Source: Blastococcus haudaquaticus (GTDB lineage Bacteria > Actinomycetota > Actinomycetes > Mycobacteriales > Geodermatophilaceae). Taken from it: DNA of 64,000 bases. Both the position numbers and the translations under genes were made by a program. Positions 22,812 through 33,066 of the stretch are shown piece by piece (within the stretch, counting starts at the first letter, position 1; each line of letters begins with the position of its first letter). The notes under the pieces were generated by a model. It ran no database searches and was not told where the DNA came from. It saw only the letters and a program-made list of their open reading frames with translations. Location: NCBI RefSeq assembly GCF_900230285.1, contig NZ_OCNK01000001.1, positions 124,001 through 188,000 on the forward strand, read 5' to 3'.

Positions 22812-24002
22812 TCATCGCCGGCCCATCCCGGCCATGCGCGCGCGCTCCACGACGGGGGCGATCACGTCGAGGACGGCGTCGACGTCGGCGTCGGTCGACG
22901 TGTGACCGAGGGAGAAGCGCAGGGAGCTGCGGGCCCGGTCGGCCTCGGCGCCGGTGGCCAGCAGGACGTGGCTGGGGCGGGCGACGCCGGCGCTGCAGGC
23001 GGAACCGGTCGAGCACTCGATGCCGCGGGCGTCGAGCAGCATGAGGAGGGCGTCGCCCTCGGCGCCGGGGAACGACAGGTGGGCGTTACCGGGCAGCCGC
23101 CCGGGCCCGCCGTTGACGCGGTCGCCCAGCGGAGCGCCGTTCAGCTGCGCGTCCGGGATCTGCGCCACGATCCCGTCGACCAGCCGGTCGCGCAGGCCGG
23201 CCAGCCGGGCAGCGCGGTCCGCACGCGAGCCGACGGCCGCGACGGTGGCGACGGCGAGCCCGACGATGGCCGCGACGTCGAGCGTGCCGCTCCGCACGTC
23301 GCGCTCCTGACCGCCGCCGTGCAGCAGGGGTGTGCACTCGGCGTCGCGCCGCAGCAGCAGGGCTCCGGCGCCCATCGGGCCGCCGAGCTTGTGACCGGTC
23401 ATGGTCAGGGCGTCGGCACCGCTGGTCTCGAAGTCGACCGGCACCTGGCCCACGGCCTGGACGGCGTCGGTGTGCAGCGGGACGCCGACCTCGTGGGCGA
23501 CGTCGGCCAGGGCGGGGACGTCGCTGATCGTGCCGATCTCGTTGTTCGCCCACATCACGCTGACCAGGGCGACGTCGGACCCGTCCCCCAGCGCCTCGGC
23601 CAGGGCGTGCGGCAGCACCCGGCCACTGGGCTCGACCGGCAGCCAGGTGATCTCCGCACCGTCGTGCCGGGCCAGCCACTCGACGCTGTCGAGCACGGCG
23701 TGGTGCTCGGCGGGGCTGACGACGATGCGGCGACGACGCGGGTCGGACTCCCGGCGAGCCCAGAACAGGCCCTTGACCGCGAGGTTGTCGCTCTCGGTGC
23801 CGCCGCCGGTGAAGAGGACCTCGGACGGGCGCGCGCCCAGCGCCTCGGCGAACCGCTCGCGGGACTGCTCGGCGGCGCGGCGCGCGGCCCGCCCGCTCGC
23901 GTGCAGCGACGAGGCGTTCCCCACCCGGCCGAGCTGCTCGGTCATCGCAGCCAGGACCTCGGGAAGCACCGGCGTGGTAGCCGCATGGTCCAGGTAAGTC
24001 AT
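22812..24002 (-). CDS. Cysteine desulfurase (IscS/NifS family)
   Basis: PLP enzyme that removes sulfur from cysteine to form an enzyme persulfide. 396 aa. [11 protein letters not shown] at the start, PLP-phosphate Ser/Thr in [14 protein letters not shown], Schiff-base Lys in [10 protein letters not shown] and the persulfide Cys in [17 protein letters not shown]. Its neighbour mnmA suggests tRNA thiolation as a main task, alongside Fe-S assembly. ATG overlaps the stop of the upstream MFS gene (ATGA), and TACATT lies nine bases before the ATG, so a second, near-leaderless transcript is possible. Confidence 0.96.
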   Translation of the reverse strand: MTYLDHAATTPVLPEVLAAMTEQLGRVGNASSLHASGRAARRAAEQSRERFAEALGARPSEVLFTGGGTESDNLAVKGLFWARRESDPRRRRIVVSPAEHHAVLDSVEWLARHDGAEITWLPVEPSGRVLPHALAEALGDGSDVALVSVMWANNEIGTISDVPALADVAHEVGVPLHTDAVQAVGQVPVDFETSGADALTMTGHKLGGPMGAGALLLRRDAECTPLLHGGGQERDVRSGTLDVAAIVGLAVATVAAVGSRADRAARLAGLRDRLVDGIVAQIPDAQLNGAPLGDRVNGGPGRLPGNAHLSFPGAEGDALLMLLDARGIECSTGSACSAGVARPSHVLLATGAEADRARSSLRFSLGHTSTDADVDAVLDVIAPVVERARMAGMGRR

Positions 24003-25384
24003 GACGTAGCCAATGTAGTCGCGCTCGACGGAGCGCCCTGATCGACGGCGACGGTCCGCCCGGCCACGCCCGCGCCGAGGATCGCCGGGACGGTCAGCAC
24101 GGCCACCGCGACGAGCACCGCCGGCCAGAGCGCGCCGCCGCTGTCGGCCGCGCCGGCCACGAGGAGCCCGGAGAGACCGACGCAGAGGGCCGACGCGGTG
24201 ACGTCGGAGATCTGCAGCGCCGCCGAGTTGGCCCCCCGCTCCGCCTCCGGCGACTGGTCGAGCAGCAGCACCCCGACGCTGGGCATGGCCAGACCCATAC
24301 CGACGCCGGCCAGGCCCCACGTCAGGTAGGCGGGCCACCCGCCCAGGGCCGGGATCGCGGAGGTGGCGGTGGCCGCGAGGCCGGCCGCGAGCAGCAGGCA
24401 CCCGGCTCGAAGCACCTTCTGCCGGGGCACGTCGGGCCGTCGTCCCTGCAGCTGCGCGGCGAGCACCCAGCCGACGGCGCCGGCGGTCAGCGGCAGCCCG
24501 GCGGTGGCCGCGCTCCATCCGTGCGCCTCGGTCAGCACGAAGGGCAGGAGCGCGTCCATGCCGAAGAAGGCGCCGGCGAGCAGTCCCCGGGAGGCGACGA
24601 CGGCCGGGATCCCCTGCCGGGCTCGGATGGTGCCGGTCGGGAGCAGCCGGCGCAGACCGAGCGCCAGGCCCGCGGCGCCCAGGACGGCGAGCGCGAGGGC
24701 GGCCAGGTCGAGCCGCTGGGCGGCGTACTGCAGCGCGGCGATGCCCGCCCCGGCCAGCAGGGCCCACGGGGCGTTGCTCCGCCGGTGCGACGGGGTGTCG
24801 CGGACCGGCGCTCGCCCGGCGCCCGCGCTGAGCAGCAGCGCGAGCCCGGCGCCGACGAGCGGCAGCAGTCCGAGGAACACCCCCCGCCAGCCGAGGTGCG
24901 TCGTGACCAGGCCGGCGGCCAGCGGACCCACCAGCGCGGGCAGCACCCATCCCGCGGCGAAGGCGCCGAAGAGCCGCGGGCGGAGCTCGGACGAGTAGGC
25001 CTGCCCGGCGATGACGTAGAGCAGCACGATGACGACGCCGGCCCCGAGCCCCTGGACAGCGCGTCCGACGACGAGGACCGCCATGTGTTCGGCCACCCCG
25101 GCGACCAGCAGGCCCGCGGCGAACACGACCACGCCCGCGAGGACGCCCGGCCGCGGCGACCGCCGGTCGCCGACCTCACCGCCGACGACCATCCCGACGA
25201 CCGAGGTGACGAGGAAGGCGCTGAACGGCCACGCGTACCAGGCCACGCCGTCGAGCTCGTCGACCGCGCTCGGCATCGCCGTCCCCACGGCCATCGCCTC
25301 GAAGGCGATCAGGGTGACGAGGGTCAGCAGCCCGACCGTCGTCCGCCGGTGGCCGGCGTCCCAGATGCTCGCCCGGCCGTCCAC
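23999..25384 (-). CDS. MFS transporter
   Basis: 461-aa major-facilitator protein with 12 or more hydrophobic spans; TM1 is [20 protein letters not shown], and the loop between spans 2 and 3 ([14 protein letters not shown]) is the motif-A region. It resembles drug/H+ antiporters of the DHA2-like group; substrate unknown. GTG at 25384 was chosen (AGGGAG about 12 bases upstream) because the longer frame to 25450 starts inside a transcription-terminator hairpin. Its stop overlaps the cysteine desulfurase start, so it heads an operon with iscS-like, mnmA and perhaps the MetE-like gene. Confidence 0.85.
   Translation of the reverse strand: MDGRASIWDAGHRRTTVGLLTLVTLIAFEAMAVGTAMPSAVDELDGVAWYAWPFSAFLVTSVVGMVVGGEVGDRRSPRPGVLAGVVVFAAGLLVAGVAEHMAVLVVGRAVQGLGAGVVIVLLYVIAGQAYSSELRPRLFGAFAAGWVLPALVGPLAAGLVTTHLGWRGVFLGLLPLVGAGLALLLSAGAGRAPVRDTPSHRRSNAPWALLAGAGIAALQYAAQRLDLAALALAVLGAAGLALGLRRLLPTGTIRARQGIPAVVASRGLLAGAFFGMDALLPFVLTEAHGWSAATAGLPLTAGAVGWVLAAQLQGRRPDVPRQKVLRAGCLLLAAGLAATATSAIPALGGWPAYLTWGLAGVGMGLAMPSVGVLLLDQSPEAERGANSAALQISDVTASALCVGLSGLLVAGAADSGGALWPAVLVAVAVLTVPAILGAGVAGRTVAVDQGAPSSATTLATS
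24012..24017 (-). promoter_or_regulatory. Possible internal -10 box before the cysteine desulfurase
   Basis: TACATT nine bases upstream of the ATG, within the end of the MFS gene. Confidence 0.35.
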
Positions 25385-25435
25385 GTCCGGCGTCAACTCC
25401 CTGCAGCTGCGTCTGCTTCCCCGAAGACACGCCGA

Positions 25436-25463
25436 GCGCCGGCCCCCCATGGGGGACCGGCGC
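25436..25463. terminator. Terminator-like hairpin after etfA
   Basis: Near-perfect GC stem (GCGCCGG.CCCC / GGGG.CCGGCGC, one mismatch) around CATG, about 80 bases after the etfA stop and before the MFS start. No long T-tract. Confidence 0.5.
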
Positions 25464-25541
25464 CACTGGTGACGTGCTGGAACGGCCTCGCTGCAGGGGC
25501 CCGCGCCGAGCGGAGCGAGGCGTGGGGGGCAGCGAGGTCCT

Positions 25542-26504
25542 TTACTTGCGGGCGGTGATCTGCTCCGTGGCGGCGGGGACGACCGTGTTCAGGTCGCCGA
25601 CGACGCCGAAGTCGGCCAGCTCGAAGATCGGGGCCTCGGGGTCCTTGTTGATGGCCACGATGGTCTTCGAAGTCTGCATGCCGGCGCGGTGCTGGATGGC
25701 ACCGGAGATGCCGACGGCGACGTAGAGCTGCGGCGAGACGGTCTTGCCGGTCTGGCCCACCTGGAAGCTGTGGGGGTAGAAGCCGGAGTCCACCGCGGCA
25801 CGCGAGGCGCCGACGGCCGCACCGAGCGAGTCGGCGAGGCCCTCGATGACGGCGAAGTTCTCGGCGCTGGCCACACCGCGGCCACCGGAGACGACGATCG
25901 AGGCCTCGGTCAGCTCGGGCCGGCTGCTCTTCTGCTCCACCACGCGGTCGACGACCCGGGCCAGCTTGGCCTGGTCGCTGACCGACACGGACACCGGCTC
26001 CTCGGCGGCGGCCGCGGGGGCCGGCTCCGGGGTGACCGAGTTGCCCCGCAGGGTGTAGATCGGGGTGCCGACCGTCACCTGGGAGTGCACGATCGTCGCC
26101 CCGGCGAACGCGGCCTGGGTCGCGGTGCCGTCGGCGGCGATCTCGGTGACGTCGGTCAGGAAGCCGCTGCCGGTCTTGATCGCGAGGCGGCCGGCGATCT
26201 CCTTGCCCTCCGGGGAGGACGGGATGATCACCGCGGACGGGGACTTCTCGGCGACCAGCTGCGCGAGGACCTCGGCCTTGGGGGCGACGAGGTAGGCGTC
26301 GATGTCGTCGGACTCGGCGACGTAGACCTTCGCCGCGCCGTACTCGGCCAGCGCGTCCTTCACGCCGGCGGCCGTGCCGGGTGCACCGAGGACGACGGCC
26401 GACGGCTCACCGAGCGCCCGGGCCGCGGTCAGGGCCTCGAGGGTGGTCTTGCGGACGCCACCGCCGGCCGGGTTCAGCTCGGCCAGGACCAGGATTTCTG
26501 CCAC
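25542..26504 (-). CDS. etfA: Electron transfer flavoprotein subunit alpha
   Basis: 320-aa FAD-binding subunit of ETF, which takes electrons from acyl-CoA dehydrogenases. C-terminal FAD-binding signature: [20 protein letters not shown], then [23 protein letters not shown] start, 33 bases after the etfB stop. Same order as fixA-fixB (Rv3029c-Rv3028c) of M. tuberculosis. Confidence 0.97.
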   Translation of the reverse strand: MAEILVLAELNPAGGGVRKTTLEALTAARALGEPSAVVLGAPGTAAGVKDALAEYGAAKVYVAESDDIDAYLVAPKAEVLAQLVAEKSPSAVIIPSSPEGKEIAGRLAIKTGSGFLTDVTEIAADGTATQAAFAGATIVHSQVTVGTPIYTLRGNSVTPEPAPAAAAEEPVSVSVSDQAKLARVVDRVVEQKSSRPELTEASIVVSGGRGVASAENFAVIEGLADSLGAAVGASRAAVDSGFYPHSFQVGQTGKTVSPQLYVAVGISGAIQHRAGMQTSKTIVAINKDPEAPIFELADFGVVGDLNTVVPAATEQITARK

Positions 26505-26537
26505 GATTCTGTCTCTCTTCCTTCAGTCCGGGCCGGG

Positions 26538-27317
26538 TCAGACGATCTTCTGGCTGGCGAGGAAGTCGACGAACTTCTGCGCGCCGTCGCCCTCGTCGAC
26601 GACCTTCACGCCCTCGCCCTTGGGCGGGCGGCCGGCGAAGTCGAGCACCTTGCTGGTGGCGTTGGCCAGGCCGACGCTGCCGGCGTCGAGGCCGAGGTCG
26701 GCCAGCGTCTTGGTCTCCACCGGCTTCTTCTTCGCGGCCATGATCCCCTTGAACGAGGGGTAGCGCGGCTCGTTGATGGTGTCCCAGGTGGACACGATCG
26801 CCGGCAGCGGCGCCTCGACGGCCCAGTAACCGCCGTCGGTCTGCCGCTCGATCTTCGCCATGCCGCCCTCGACGGTGAGCTTCCGCGCGCCAGAGAGCTG
26901 CGGGATGTTCAGCCGCTCTGCGACCAGCGCGGGCATCACGCTGAGCTGGGCGTCGGTCGCCTCCGCACCGCAGAGGACGAGGTCGTACTCCAGCTGCTGC
27001 AGGGCAGCGGCGATGACGCCGGAGGTCTGCACCGCGCACGAGCCGTGGATGGCGTCGTCGACGACGTGCACAGCCTTGTCGGCGCCCATGGACAGGGCCT
27101 TGCGGATGGCGTCGGTGGCCGAGTCGGGCCCGACGGTGAGGACGGTGACCTCGCCGCCCTCCCGGTCACGCACGAGCAGCGCCTCCTCGATGGCGTACTC
27201 GTCCATCTCGTTGATGACGTTGTCGGCCGAGGCGCGGGCGACGGTGTTGTCCGCCGGGTCCAGCTTGCGCTCACTGCCGGAGTCCGGGACCTGCTTCACA
27301 AGAACGACGATGTTCAT
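26538..27317 (-). CDS. etfB: Electron transfer flavoprotein subunit beta
   Basis: 259-aa AMP-binding subunit of ETF. MNIVVLVKQVPDSGSERKLDP at the start and the ETF-beta signature region around VLCGAEATDAQLSVMPALVAERL. ATG is preceded by GAGGAAGG at ideal spacing. The roughly 60-base leader begins at a promoter whose -10 (TAACCT) overlaps a GTTAC-N6-GTAAC operator, the same arrangement as in front of ccrA at the right end of this window. Confidence 0.97.
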   Translation of the reverse strand: MNIVVLVKQVPDSGSERKLDPADNTVARASADNVINEMDEYAIEEALLVRDREGGEVTVLTVGPDSATDAIRKALSMGADKAVHVVDDAIHGSCAVQTSGVIAAALQQLEYDLVLCGAEATDAQLSVMPALVAERLNIPQLSGARKLTVEGGMAKIERQTDGGYWAVEAPLPAIVSTWDTINEPRYPSFKGIMAAKKKPVETKTLADLGLDAGSVGLANATSKVLDFAGRPPKGEGVKVVDEGDGAQKFVDFLASQKIV

Positions 27318-27383
27318 CGCGCTGACCTTCCTCAGGACGCGTTCAGGACGCGGGCACGCGGGCCCGCCTGGCTCCGATCATCG

Positions 27384-27401
27384 AGGTTACTGGCTGGTAA
27401 C
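27384..27401 (-). promoter_or_regulatory. GTTAC-N6-GTAAC operator over the etfBA -10 box
   Basis: Minus strand GTTACCAGCCAGTAAC (27386-27401) runs into TAACCT (27384-27389), a TANNNT -10 box, placing the transcript start about 60 bases before etfB. The inverted repeat suits a TetR-like dimer; the regulator is not identified. Confidence 0.5.
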
Positions 27402-27433
27402 GCGGCGGCGGTACGAGGGGCGGGTGACGACGG

Positions 27434-28447
27434 TCACGCCTCCGCCCTCTCCGGGAAAAGCCGGCGCAGGACGTCGGCCAGGGTCACCACCCCGACGACG
27501 CCTGATGCGTCGGTGACCAGCGCCAGGTGGTTACGGGTCTCCCGCATGGCGGTCAGCGCCGCGTGCACGGTGGTGCCGGCGTCGAGGCCGAAGACCGGCC
27601 GAGCGAATCGCGCGGCCGGTGCGTCCTCCGTTGCCGCGAGGGTGTCCCGGACGTGCACGACGCCGCTGATGCGTCCGCCGTCGTCGATCAGGATCCGCAG
27701 GTGCCCGGTGGACCGGGTCCGTTCGCGCACCTCTCCGGCCGTCGCGCCCGCTGGCACCGCCACCAGCGGGGCGCCCGTCCGGACGAGGTCGCGGACCGTG
27801 AGCCGCTCCAGCTCGAGGGCGCTGTTGAGCTGTGCCGAGAACCGGGCGTCGAGGGCACCGACGTTGACCGAGTGCTCCACCAGGTGTCGCAGCGCGGCGG
27901 GGCTGTGCCCGGCGGCGACCTCGTTGGCCGGCTCCACCCCGACCCGGCGGACCAGGACGTTGGCCGCGGCGTTGAGGACCCGCAGCAGCGGACGGAAGAC
28001 GGTCAGGAACGCACGCATGGGCAGCGCGAGCAGGGTCGCGGAGCGCTCCGGATGGGCGATCGCCCACGACTTGGGGGCCATCTCCCCGACCACCAGGTGC
28101 ACGAAGGTGACCACGATCAGCGCCAGGACGAAGCCGACGACGTCGGCAGCGACGAGCGGGAGCCCCCATGCCTCGAACTGCGGGGTCAGCCAGTGGTGCA
28201 CGGCGGGCTTGCTGATCGCGCCCAGCGCGAGGGTGGCGGCGGTGATGCCCAGCTGCGAACCGGCGAGCAGCAGGGTCAGCTCCGAGGAGCTGCGCAGGGC
28301 GGCCCGGGCGGAGCGGCTGCTGGCGGCCGCGTCCTCCAGCCGGTGACGTTTGGCCGCGAGTGCGGCGAACTCCACCGCGACGAAGAACGCGCTGAGCGCG
28401 ACGATGACCACCGTCGCGGGCAGCACGACCCACGGGCTGTCGCTCAT
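27434..28447 (-). CDS. CNNM/CBS-domain membrane protein (hemolysin family, CorB-like)
   Basis: 337 aa. Residues about 1-190 form a CNNM transmembrane module with three or four spans and the GEMAPKSWAIAHPE motif after the last span; a CBS pair follows (about 205-335, ending LVTDASGVVGVVTLADVLRRLF). It lacks the C-terminal CorC/HlyC domain of its neighbour. Family members transport or sense Mg2+/Co2+ or other divalent metals. ATG overlaps the stop of the upstream paralogue, so the two likely act as a hetero-pair. Confidence 0.9.
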   Translation of the reverse strand: MSDSPWVVLPATVVIVALSAFFVAVEFAALAAKRHRLEDAAASSRSARAALRSSSELTLLLAGSQLGITAATLALGAISKPAVHHWLTPQFEAWGLPLVAADVVGFVLALIVVTFVHLVVGEMAPKSWAIAHPERSATLLALPMRAFLTVFRPLLRVLNAAANVLVRRVGVEPANEVAAGHSPAALRHLVEHSVNVGALDARFSAQLNSALELERLTVRDLVRTGAPLVAVPAGATAGEVRERTRSTGHLRILIDDGGRISGVVHVRDTLAATEDAPAARFARPVFGLDAGTTVHAALTAMRETRNHLALVTDASGVVGVVTLADVLRRLFPERAEA

Positions 28448-29826
28448 CGGTCGGTCTTCTGGGACGTGGCGCCACTGCGGTCGGGCAGCTCCAGGCGCAC
28501 CCGCGACGGGACGTGGCGGTCGACGGCGAGCACCTCGATCCGCAGGTACCGGGGGCCGGGTTCGCCCTCGGCGACGAGGTCGGCGAGGTCCGGCGGCAGC
28601 TCGACCTCCAGCCGGGTGCCCTCCTCCGGCAGCGCCCCGTGGACGGCGATGACCAGGCCGGCGATCGTCTCGAAGTCGCCCCGGGGCAGGTCGGCGCCCA
28701 GGGCGCGCTCGACCTCGTCGACGTGCACGTCGCCCGGCATCTCCCAGACACCGTCCCCCGCGACCGGGACGAACTCGGGGTGCTCGGTGTCATGCTCGTC
28801 GGTGATCTCGCCTACGAGCTCCTCGGCGAGGTCCTCGACGGTGATGACGCCGGCGAAGCCTCCGTACTCGTCGATGACGCAGGCGAGCTGATTGTCGGTC
28901 TCCGTCAGCCGGCGCAGGGTGTCCGGCAGCGGGCTGAAGGTGGAGACGGCGAGCGGCGGACGGGCGATCGTCGTGACCGCCGCGCTGTCCGGCGCCGGCG
29001 TCGTCAGCAGGTCGACCAGGTGCACGACGCCGACGACGTCGTAGGTGTCGGTCGCCAGCACCGGGTACCGCGAGTGCCCCTGCGCCATGAGCGCGCGCAG
29101 GTCGCCGAGGGTGTCGGTGTCGGCCACGGTGTCCACCCGCGGCCGCGGGATCATCGCGTGCCCGACGTCCCGGTTCGGGAAGTCCAGGATGCGGTCGAGC
29201 ATCATCGACAGGTCCGCCGGCAGATCCCCGCTCTCCCGGGAGTCCTCGACGATGTGCTCGAGGTCGCGCGCCGTCGCGGCCTGCTCCACGTCGTGCACCG
29301 GCTCGATCCGCAGCGCCTTGAGCAGCAGGTTCGACGCCGCGTCGAAGACGCGGATCAGCCAACCGAACAGCGCCAGGTAGACGACCGTGGACCGCGCCAT
29401 CCACCGGGCGACGGGCTGCGGCCGGGCGATGGCGAGGTTCTTGGGGAACAGCTCGCCGAAGAGCATCTGGACGACGGTGGAGAACAGCAGGGCCAGCACA
29501 GCGCCGACCACGACCGAGATCGCGGTGGGGATGCCGATGCCCCCGAGGAGCGTGCCCAGGGAGTCACCGATCAGCGGCTCGGCGACGTAACCGACGAGCA
29601 GCCCGGTGACGGTGATGCCGAGCTGGGCGCCCGACAACATGAAGGAGGTGCGGCGGGTCACGGACAGCGCCCGCTCGGCGGCGGCGTCGCCTTCCTCCGC
29701 CCGGGCGCTGAGCTCCGACCGGTCCACCGCCATGAAGGCGAACTCCTGGGCCACGAAGTAGCCCGTCACGACGGTGATGCCCGAGACCACGAGCACACCG
29801 GTCAGGAGCGTGAGCACTTCGGTCAC
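28444..29826 (-). CDS. CNNM/CBS/CorC-domain membrane protein (hemolysin family, CorC-like)
   Basis: 460 aa. CNNM transmembrane module (about 1-190, VVTGYFVAQEFAFMAVDRSEL, then GELFPKNLAIARPQPVA), CBS pair (about 215-340, with VIDEYGGFAGVITVEDLAEELVGEI), and a C-terminal CorC_HlyC domain (about 360-445). Predicted divalent-cation transporter or regulator. GTG start with GAGGGG 11 bases upstream. Co-translated with the shorter paralogue downstream. Confidence 0.9.
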   Translation of the reverse strand: MTEVLTLLTGVLVVSGITVVTGYFVAQEFAFMAVDRSELSARAEEGDAAAERALSVTRRTSFMLSGAQLGITVTGLLVGYVAEPLIGDSLGTLLGGIGIPTAISVVVGAVLALLFSTVVQMLFGELFPKNLAIARPQPVARWMARSTVVYLALFGWLIRVFDAASNLLLKALRIEPVHDVEQAATARDLEHIVEDSRESGDLPADLSMMLDRILDFPNRDVGHAMIPRPRVDTVADTDTLGDLRALMAQGHSRYPVLATDTYDVVGVVHLVDLLTTPAPDSAAVTTIARPPLAVSTFSPLPDTLRRLTETDNQLACVIDEYGGFAGVITVEDLAEELVGEITDEHDTEHPEFVPVAGDGVWEMPGDVHVDEVERALGADLPRGDFETIAGLVIAVHGALPEEGTRLEVELPPDLADLVAEGEPGPRYLRIEVLAVDRHVPSRVRLELPDRSGATSQKTDR

Positions 29827-29978
29827 CGGCCGCGCACCCCCTCGACGGATCCGGGGGGCACGGCCATGCGTATGTGACTGGTACTCATGTCTCTCTTCGT
29901 CGGAACCGGCGGGGGCGGGCAACGCCTCCGCGACGGGTCAACGCCCGACCGGGTTGCGTCGTTCCGCCCGCGCCGGGA

Positions 29979-31100
29979 TCAGGCGGGGTGGGCCCACTCC
30001 CCCGTCGCGGCGAAGTGCGCCAGGGTGGCCGTGTGCGGCGCGAGGTCCAGGCGCTGCTGGGCCACCCACTCGTCGGAGTAGTACGTGTGCGCGTACCGCT
30101 CTCCCCCGTCGCACAGCAGCGTGACGACGCTGCCGCTGCGTCCGGCCGCCACCATCTCGGCGACCAGCTGGAACGCGCCCCACAGGTTGGTGCCGGTCGA
30201 GCCGCCGGCCCGCCGTCCGGTGGCCCGCTCCAGCTCCCGCATCGCCGCCAGCGACGCCGCGTCGGGGACGCAGACCATCCGGTCGACGATCGTCGGCACG
30301 AACGACGGCTCCACCCGCGGTCGGCCGATCCCCTCGATCCGCGAGGACAGCCCGGTCGCCGTCGTCAGGTCCCGGTCACGCCAGCCGGGGAAGAACGACG
30401 AGCCCTCCGGGTCGACGACGGCGAGCCGGGTGGGCAACCGGCGGTAGCGCAGGTAGCGGCCGATCGTGGCGCTCGTGCCACCGGTCCCCGCACCGACCAC
30501 GACCCACTCCGGCACCGGGTGGTTCTCCAGCGCGAGCTGGCTGAAGATCGACTCGGCGATGTTGTTGTTGCCCCGCCAGTCGGTCGCCCGCTCGGCGTTG
30601 GTGAACTGGTCGAGGTAGTGGCCGCCGCACTCGGCCGCGAGGCGGCGGGCCTCCTCGTAGATGTCCGACGGACGGTCGACGAAGTGGCAGCGGCCGCCGT
30701 GGAACTCGATCAGCTCGACCTTCTCCGGGCTGGTCGAGGCCGGCATCACCGCGACGAACGGGAGTCCGAGCATCCGGGCGAAGTAGGCCTCGCTGACCGC
30801 CGTCGACCCGCTGGAGGACTCCACGACGGTGGTGCCCTCGGAGATCTGCCCGGAGCACAGGCCGTAGAGGAACAGCGACCGGGCCAGCCGGTGCTTGAGG
30901 CTGCCGGTCGGGTGGGTGGACTCGTCCTTGAGGTACAGCTCGACGCCCCACTCGGGCGGCAGCGGGTAGACGAGCAGGTGGGTGTCGGCGCTGCGGCGGG
31001 CGTCGGCCTCCACGATCGCCACCGCGCGGTCGACCCAGGCACGGCCACCGGGATCGGAGCGGTCCACGTCCGAGGCGGTGGGAGCCCCCGAGGACGTCAC
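29979..31100 (-). CDS. PLP-dependent cysteine synthase-fold protein, probable L-cysteine desulfhydrase (Cds1-like)
   Basis: 373-aa fold-type II PLP enzyme. PLP Lys in [14 protein letters not shown] (about 70), phosphate-binding loop [19 protein letters not shown], and [17 protein letters not shown] as the substrate loop. Longer than CysK/CysM and close in layout to M. tuberculosis Cds1 (Rv3684), which splits L-cysteine to H2S, ammonia and pyruvate. GTG overlaps the stop of the ABC ATPase gene, making this the fifth gene of the importer operon and hinting that the imported compound may be cysteine-related. Reaction assigned by family only. Confidence 0.82.
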   Translation of the reverse strand: MTSSGAPTASDVDRSDPGGRAWVDRAVAIVEADARRSADTHLLVYPLPPEWGVELYLKDESTHPTGSLKHRLARSLFLYGLCSGQISEGTTVVESSSGSTAVSEAYFARMLGLPFVAVMPASTSPEKVELIEFHGGRCHFVDRPSDIYEEARRLAAECGGHYLDQFTNAERATDWRGNNNIAESIFSQLALENHPVPEWVVVGAGTGGTSATIGRYLRYRRLPTRLAVVDPEGSSFFPGWRDRDLTTATGLSSRIEGIGRPRVEPSFVPTIVDRMVCVPDAASLAAMRELERATGRRAGGSTGTNLWGAFQLVAEMVAAGRSGSVVTLLCDGGERYAHTYYSDEWVAQQRLDLAPHTATLAHFAATGEWAHPA

Positions 31101-32191
31101 TGCGGCTCCTGCGGGACCACCAGGACGGGGCGCTCCGCGGGGGTGACGGTCACCGCCGCCCCCGGGGTGAGGTCGCCACTGGTGGCGCTGGCCACGTCGA
31201 CCCGGACCTCCACCCCGTCGGGGAGCGCGACGAGCACCCGGGTCGAGGCTCCGGAGAACGTGCGGGTCACGATCCGCGCCACGCCCGCGGGATCCGCCGT
31301 CACGACCAGCGCCTCCGGACGCACGAGCGCGACGACGTCCCGCGACGCGGGGGCCGCACCGGTGACCGGGCGCCGGACGCCGAGCAGGTGCACCTCCCCG
31401 CCGGAGAGCTCGGCCGGCACCCGGTTCATCGTGCCGACGAACTCCGCGACGAAGCCCGTCGCCGGCCGCTCGTAGAGCTCGTCGGGGCTCGCCACCTGCT
31501 CGAGCCGGCCGCCGCGCATGACCCCGACCCGGTCGGCGACCGACAGGGCCTCGGCCTGGTCGTGGGTGACGAAGACGGTCGTGATCCCGAGTTCGAGCTG
31601 GATGCGGCGGATCTCCTCCCGGAGCTGCACCCGCACCTGGGCGTCGAGCGCCGACAACGGCTCGTCGAGCAGCAGCACCTGCGGCGCGACGGCCAGGGCA
31701 CGGGCGAGCGCCACCCGCTGCTGCTGACCGCCGGAGAGCTGATGGGGATAGCGCGCCGCGCGGTCGGCCAGACCCACCAGCTCGAGGAGCTCGGCCGCGC
31801 GTGCGGCCTGCTCCGCCTTCGGGCGCCGCCGGATCCGCAGGCCGAAGCCGACGTTCTCGGCCACGGTCAGGTTCGGGAAGAGGCTGTAGGCCTGGAAGAC
31901 CATGCCCATGTCGCGTTTGCTCGCCGGAACGCCGGTGATGTCGCGGCCGTCGAGGAGTACCCGCCCGGCATCGGGTGAGTCGAAGCCGGCGATGGCGCGC
32001 AGCGCCGTGGTCTTGCCGCAGCCCGAGGGCCCGAGCAGGGCCAGGAACTCGCCGCCGGCGATGTCGAGGTCCAGCCCGTCGAGCGCCACCACGGCGCCGT
32101 ACCGGCGGGTCAGCCCCTCCAGGCGGATGGGCACCCCCGGGCGTTCACGGAGGTCGGCCGGTCCGGCGGGCCGGGTGGACACGGCAGTCAT
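31097..32191 (-). CDS. ABC importer ATP-binding protein with TOBE domain
   Basis: 364 aa. Walker [11 protein letters not shown]-loop [12 protein letters not shown], signature [15 protein letters not shown], Walker [12 protein letters not shown] and switch His in FVTHDQAEA are all present; a C-terminal TOBE-like regulatory domain (about 270-360) follows. This is the PotA/FbpC type serving polyamine, iron or phosphonate importers. Coupled by 4-base overlaps to the permease upstream and the Cds1-like gene downstream. Confidence 0.93.
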   Translation of the reverse strand: MTAVSTRPAGPADLRERPGVPIRLEGLTRRYGAVVALDGLDLDIAGGEFLALLGPSGCGKTTALRAIAGFDSPDAGRVLLDGRDITGVPASKRDMGMVFQAYSLFPNLTVAENVGFGLRIRRRPKAEQAARAAELLELVGLADRAARYPHQLSGGQQQRVALARALAVAPQVLLLDEPLSALDAQVRVQLREEIRRIQLELGITTVFVTHDQAEALSVADRVGVMRGGRLEQVASPDELYERPATGFVAEFVGTMNRVPAELSGGEVHLLGVRRPVTGAAPASRDVVALVRPEALVVTADPAGVARIVTRTFSGASTRVLVALPDGVEVRVDVASATSGDLTPGAAVTVTPAERPVLVVPQEPQ

Positions 32192-33066
32192 GAGCTCTCC
32201 TTCGTGCCGCGCCGGCGGTCCAGCGCGGAGATCATCAGCAGCAGCACCCAGGTCACGACGAGCGACAGCACCGACACGGCGACCGACAGCTGCGGCTGCG
32301 AGCCCGAGATCCGCACGATCCACGTCGGGAACGTCTCGAAGCCCAGGATCGCGGCGATCGTGTACTCCCCCAGGACGAGGGCGAGGGTGAGGAACGAGGC
32401 GTTGAGCACCGACGTCCGCAACGCGGGGAGCACCACCGAGACCAGCACCCGGGGCCAGGAGGCACCGAGGTTGCGGGCGGCCTCGGTCAGGGTGCGCAGG
32501 TCCGCCCCACGGACACCGGCGTCGAGCGCTCGGTAGACGAACGGCAGCGCGAGGATCACGTAGACGAAGACCAGGATCCAGGGCAGCGCCGGCTCCTGGA
32601 GGGCGAAGAAGGCCTCCGCGAGCGGCGTCCCGAAGAAGTAGTCCGGCGCCCAGGCCAGCACGCTGCGGACGCCGACGACCAGGGCGATCGGCGGCAGGAC
32701 CAGCGGCATGAGCGTGAGCAGCTCGACCGTCGTCCGCAGCCGGGGCAGGCGGAGGTTCACCAGCACGACGGTCGGGACCATGAGCAGCAGGGCGATGGCC
32801 ACCGTCAGGCCGGCGATGGCCAGGGACCGCGTGAACGCCTCGGCGAAGCCCTCGGCGCCCGGGATCTCGGCATAGGTCCCCAGCGAGACGCCGTCGCGCT
32901 CCCGGATGGTGAACCACACCGACGCCGCGATCGGCACCAGGAAGTACAGGCCGAGGACGGCGAGGACGGCGTAGCGCCACGCACCAGAGCCCCGTCGTCC
33001 CGACCGGACCGGGGTCTCCGGGGCGACGCTGCCGGCGCCGGCCACCCCTTCGGCGAGGGCCGTCAT
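32188..33066 (-). CDS. ABC importer permease (second)
   Basis: 292-aa inner-membrane permease with about six spans and the EAA-type loop EAARNLGASWPRVLVSVVLP facing the ATPase. ATG at 33066 was chosen because it overlaps the stop of the other permease (ATGA); a GTG at 33075 is also in frame. Forms the channel with its neighbour. Confidence 0.92.
   Translation of the reverse strand: MTALAEGVAGAGSVAPETPVRSGRRGSGAWRYAVLAVLGLYFLVPIAASVWFTIRERDGVSLGTYAEIPGAEGFAEAFTRSLAIAGLTVAIALLLMVPTVVLVNLRLPRLRTTVELLTLMPLVLPPIALVVGVRSVLAWAPDYFFGTPLAEAFFALQEPALPWILVFVYVILALPFVYRALDAGVRGADLRTLTEAARNLGASWPRVLVSVVLPALRTSVLNASFLTLALVLGEYTIAAILGFETFPTWIVRISGSQPQLSVAVSVLSLVVTWVLLLMISALDRRRGTKESS

Noticed and set aside
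25385-25450. ATG at 25450 as start of the MFS transporter
   Set aside because: It falls inside the terminator-like hairpin at 25436-25463 and the added residues are Arg/Cys-rich with no similarity to a transporter N-terminus.
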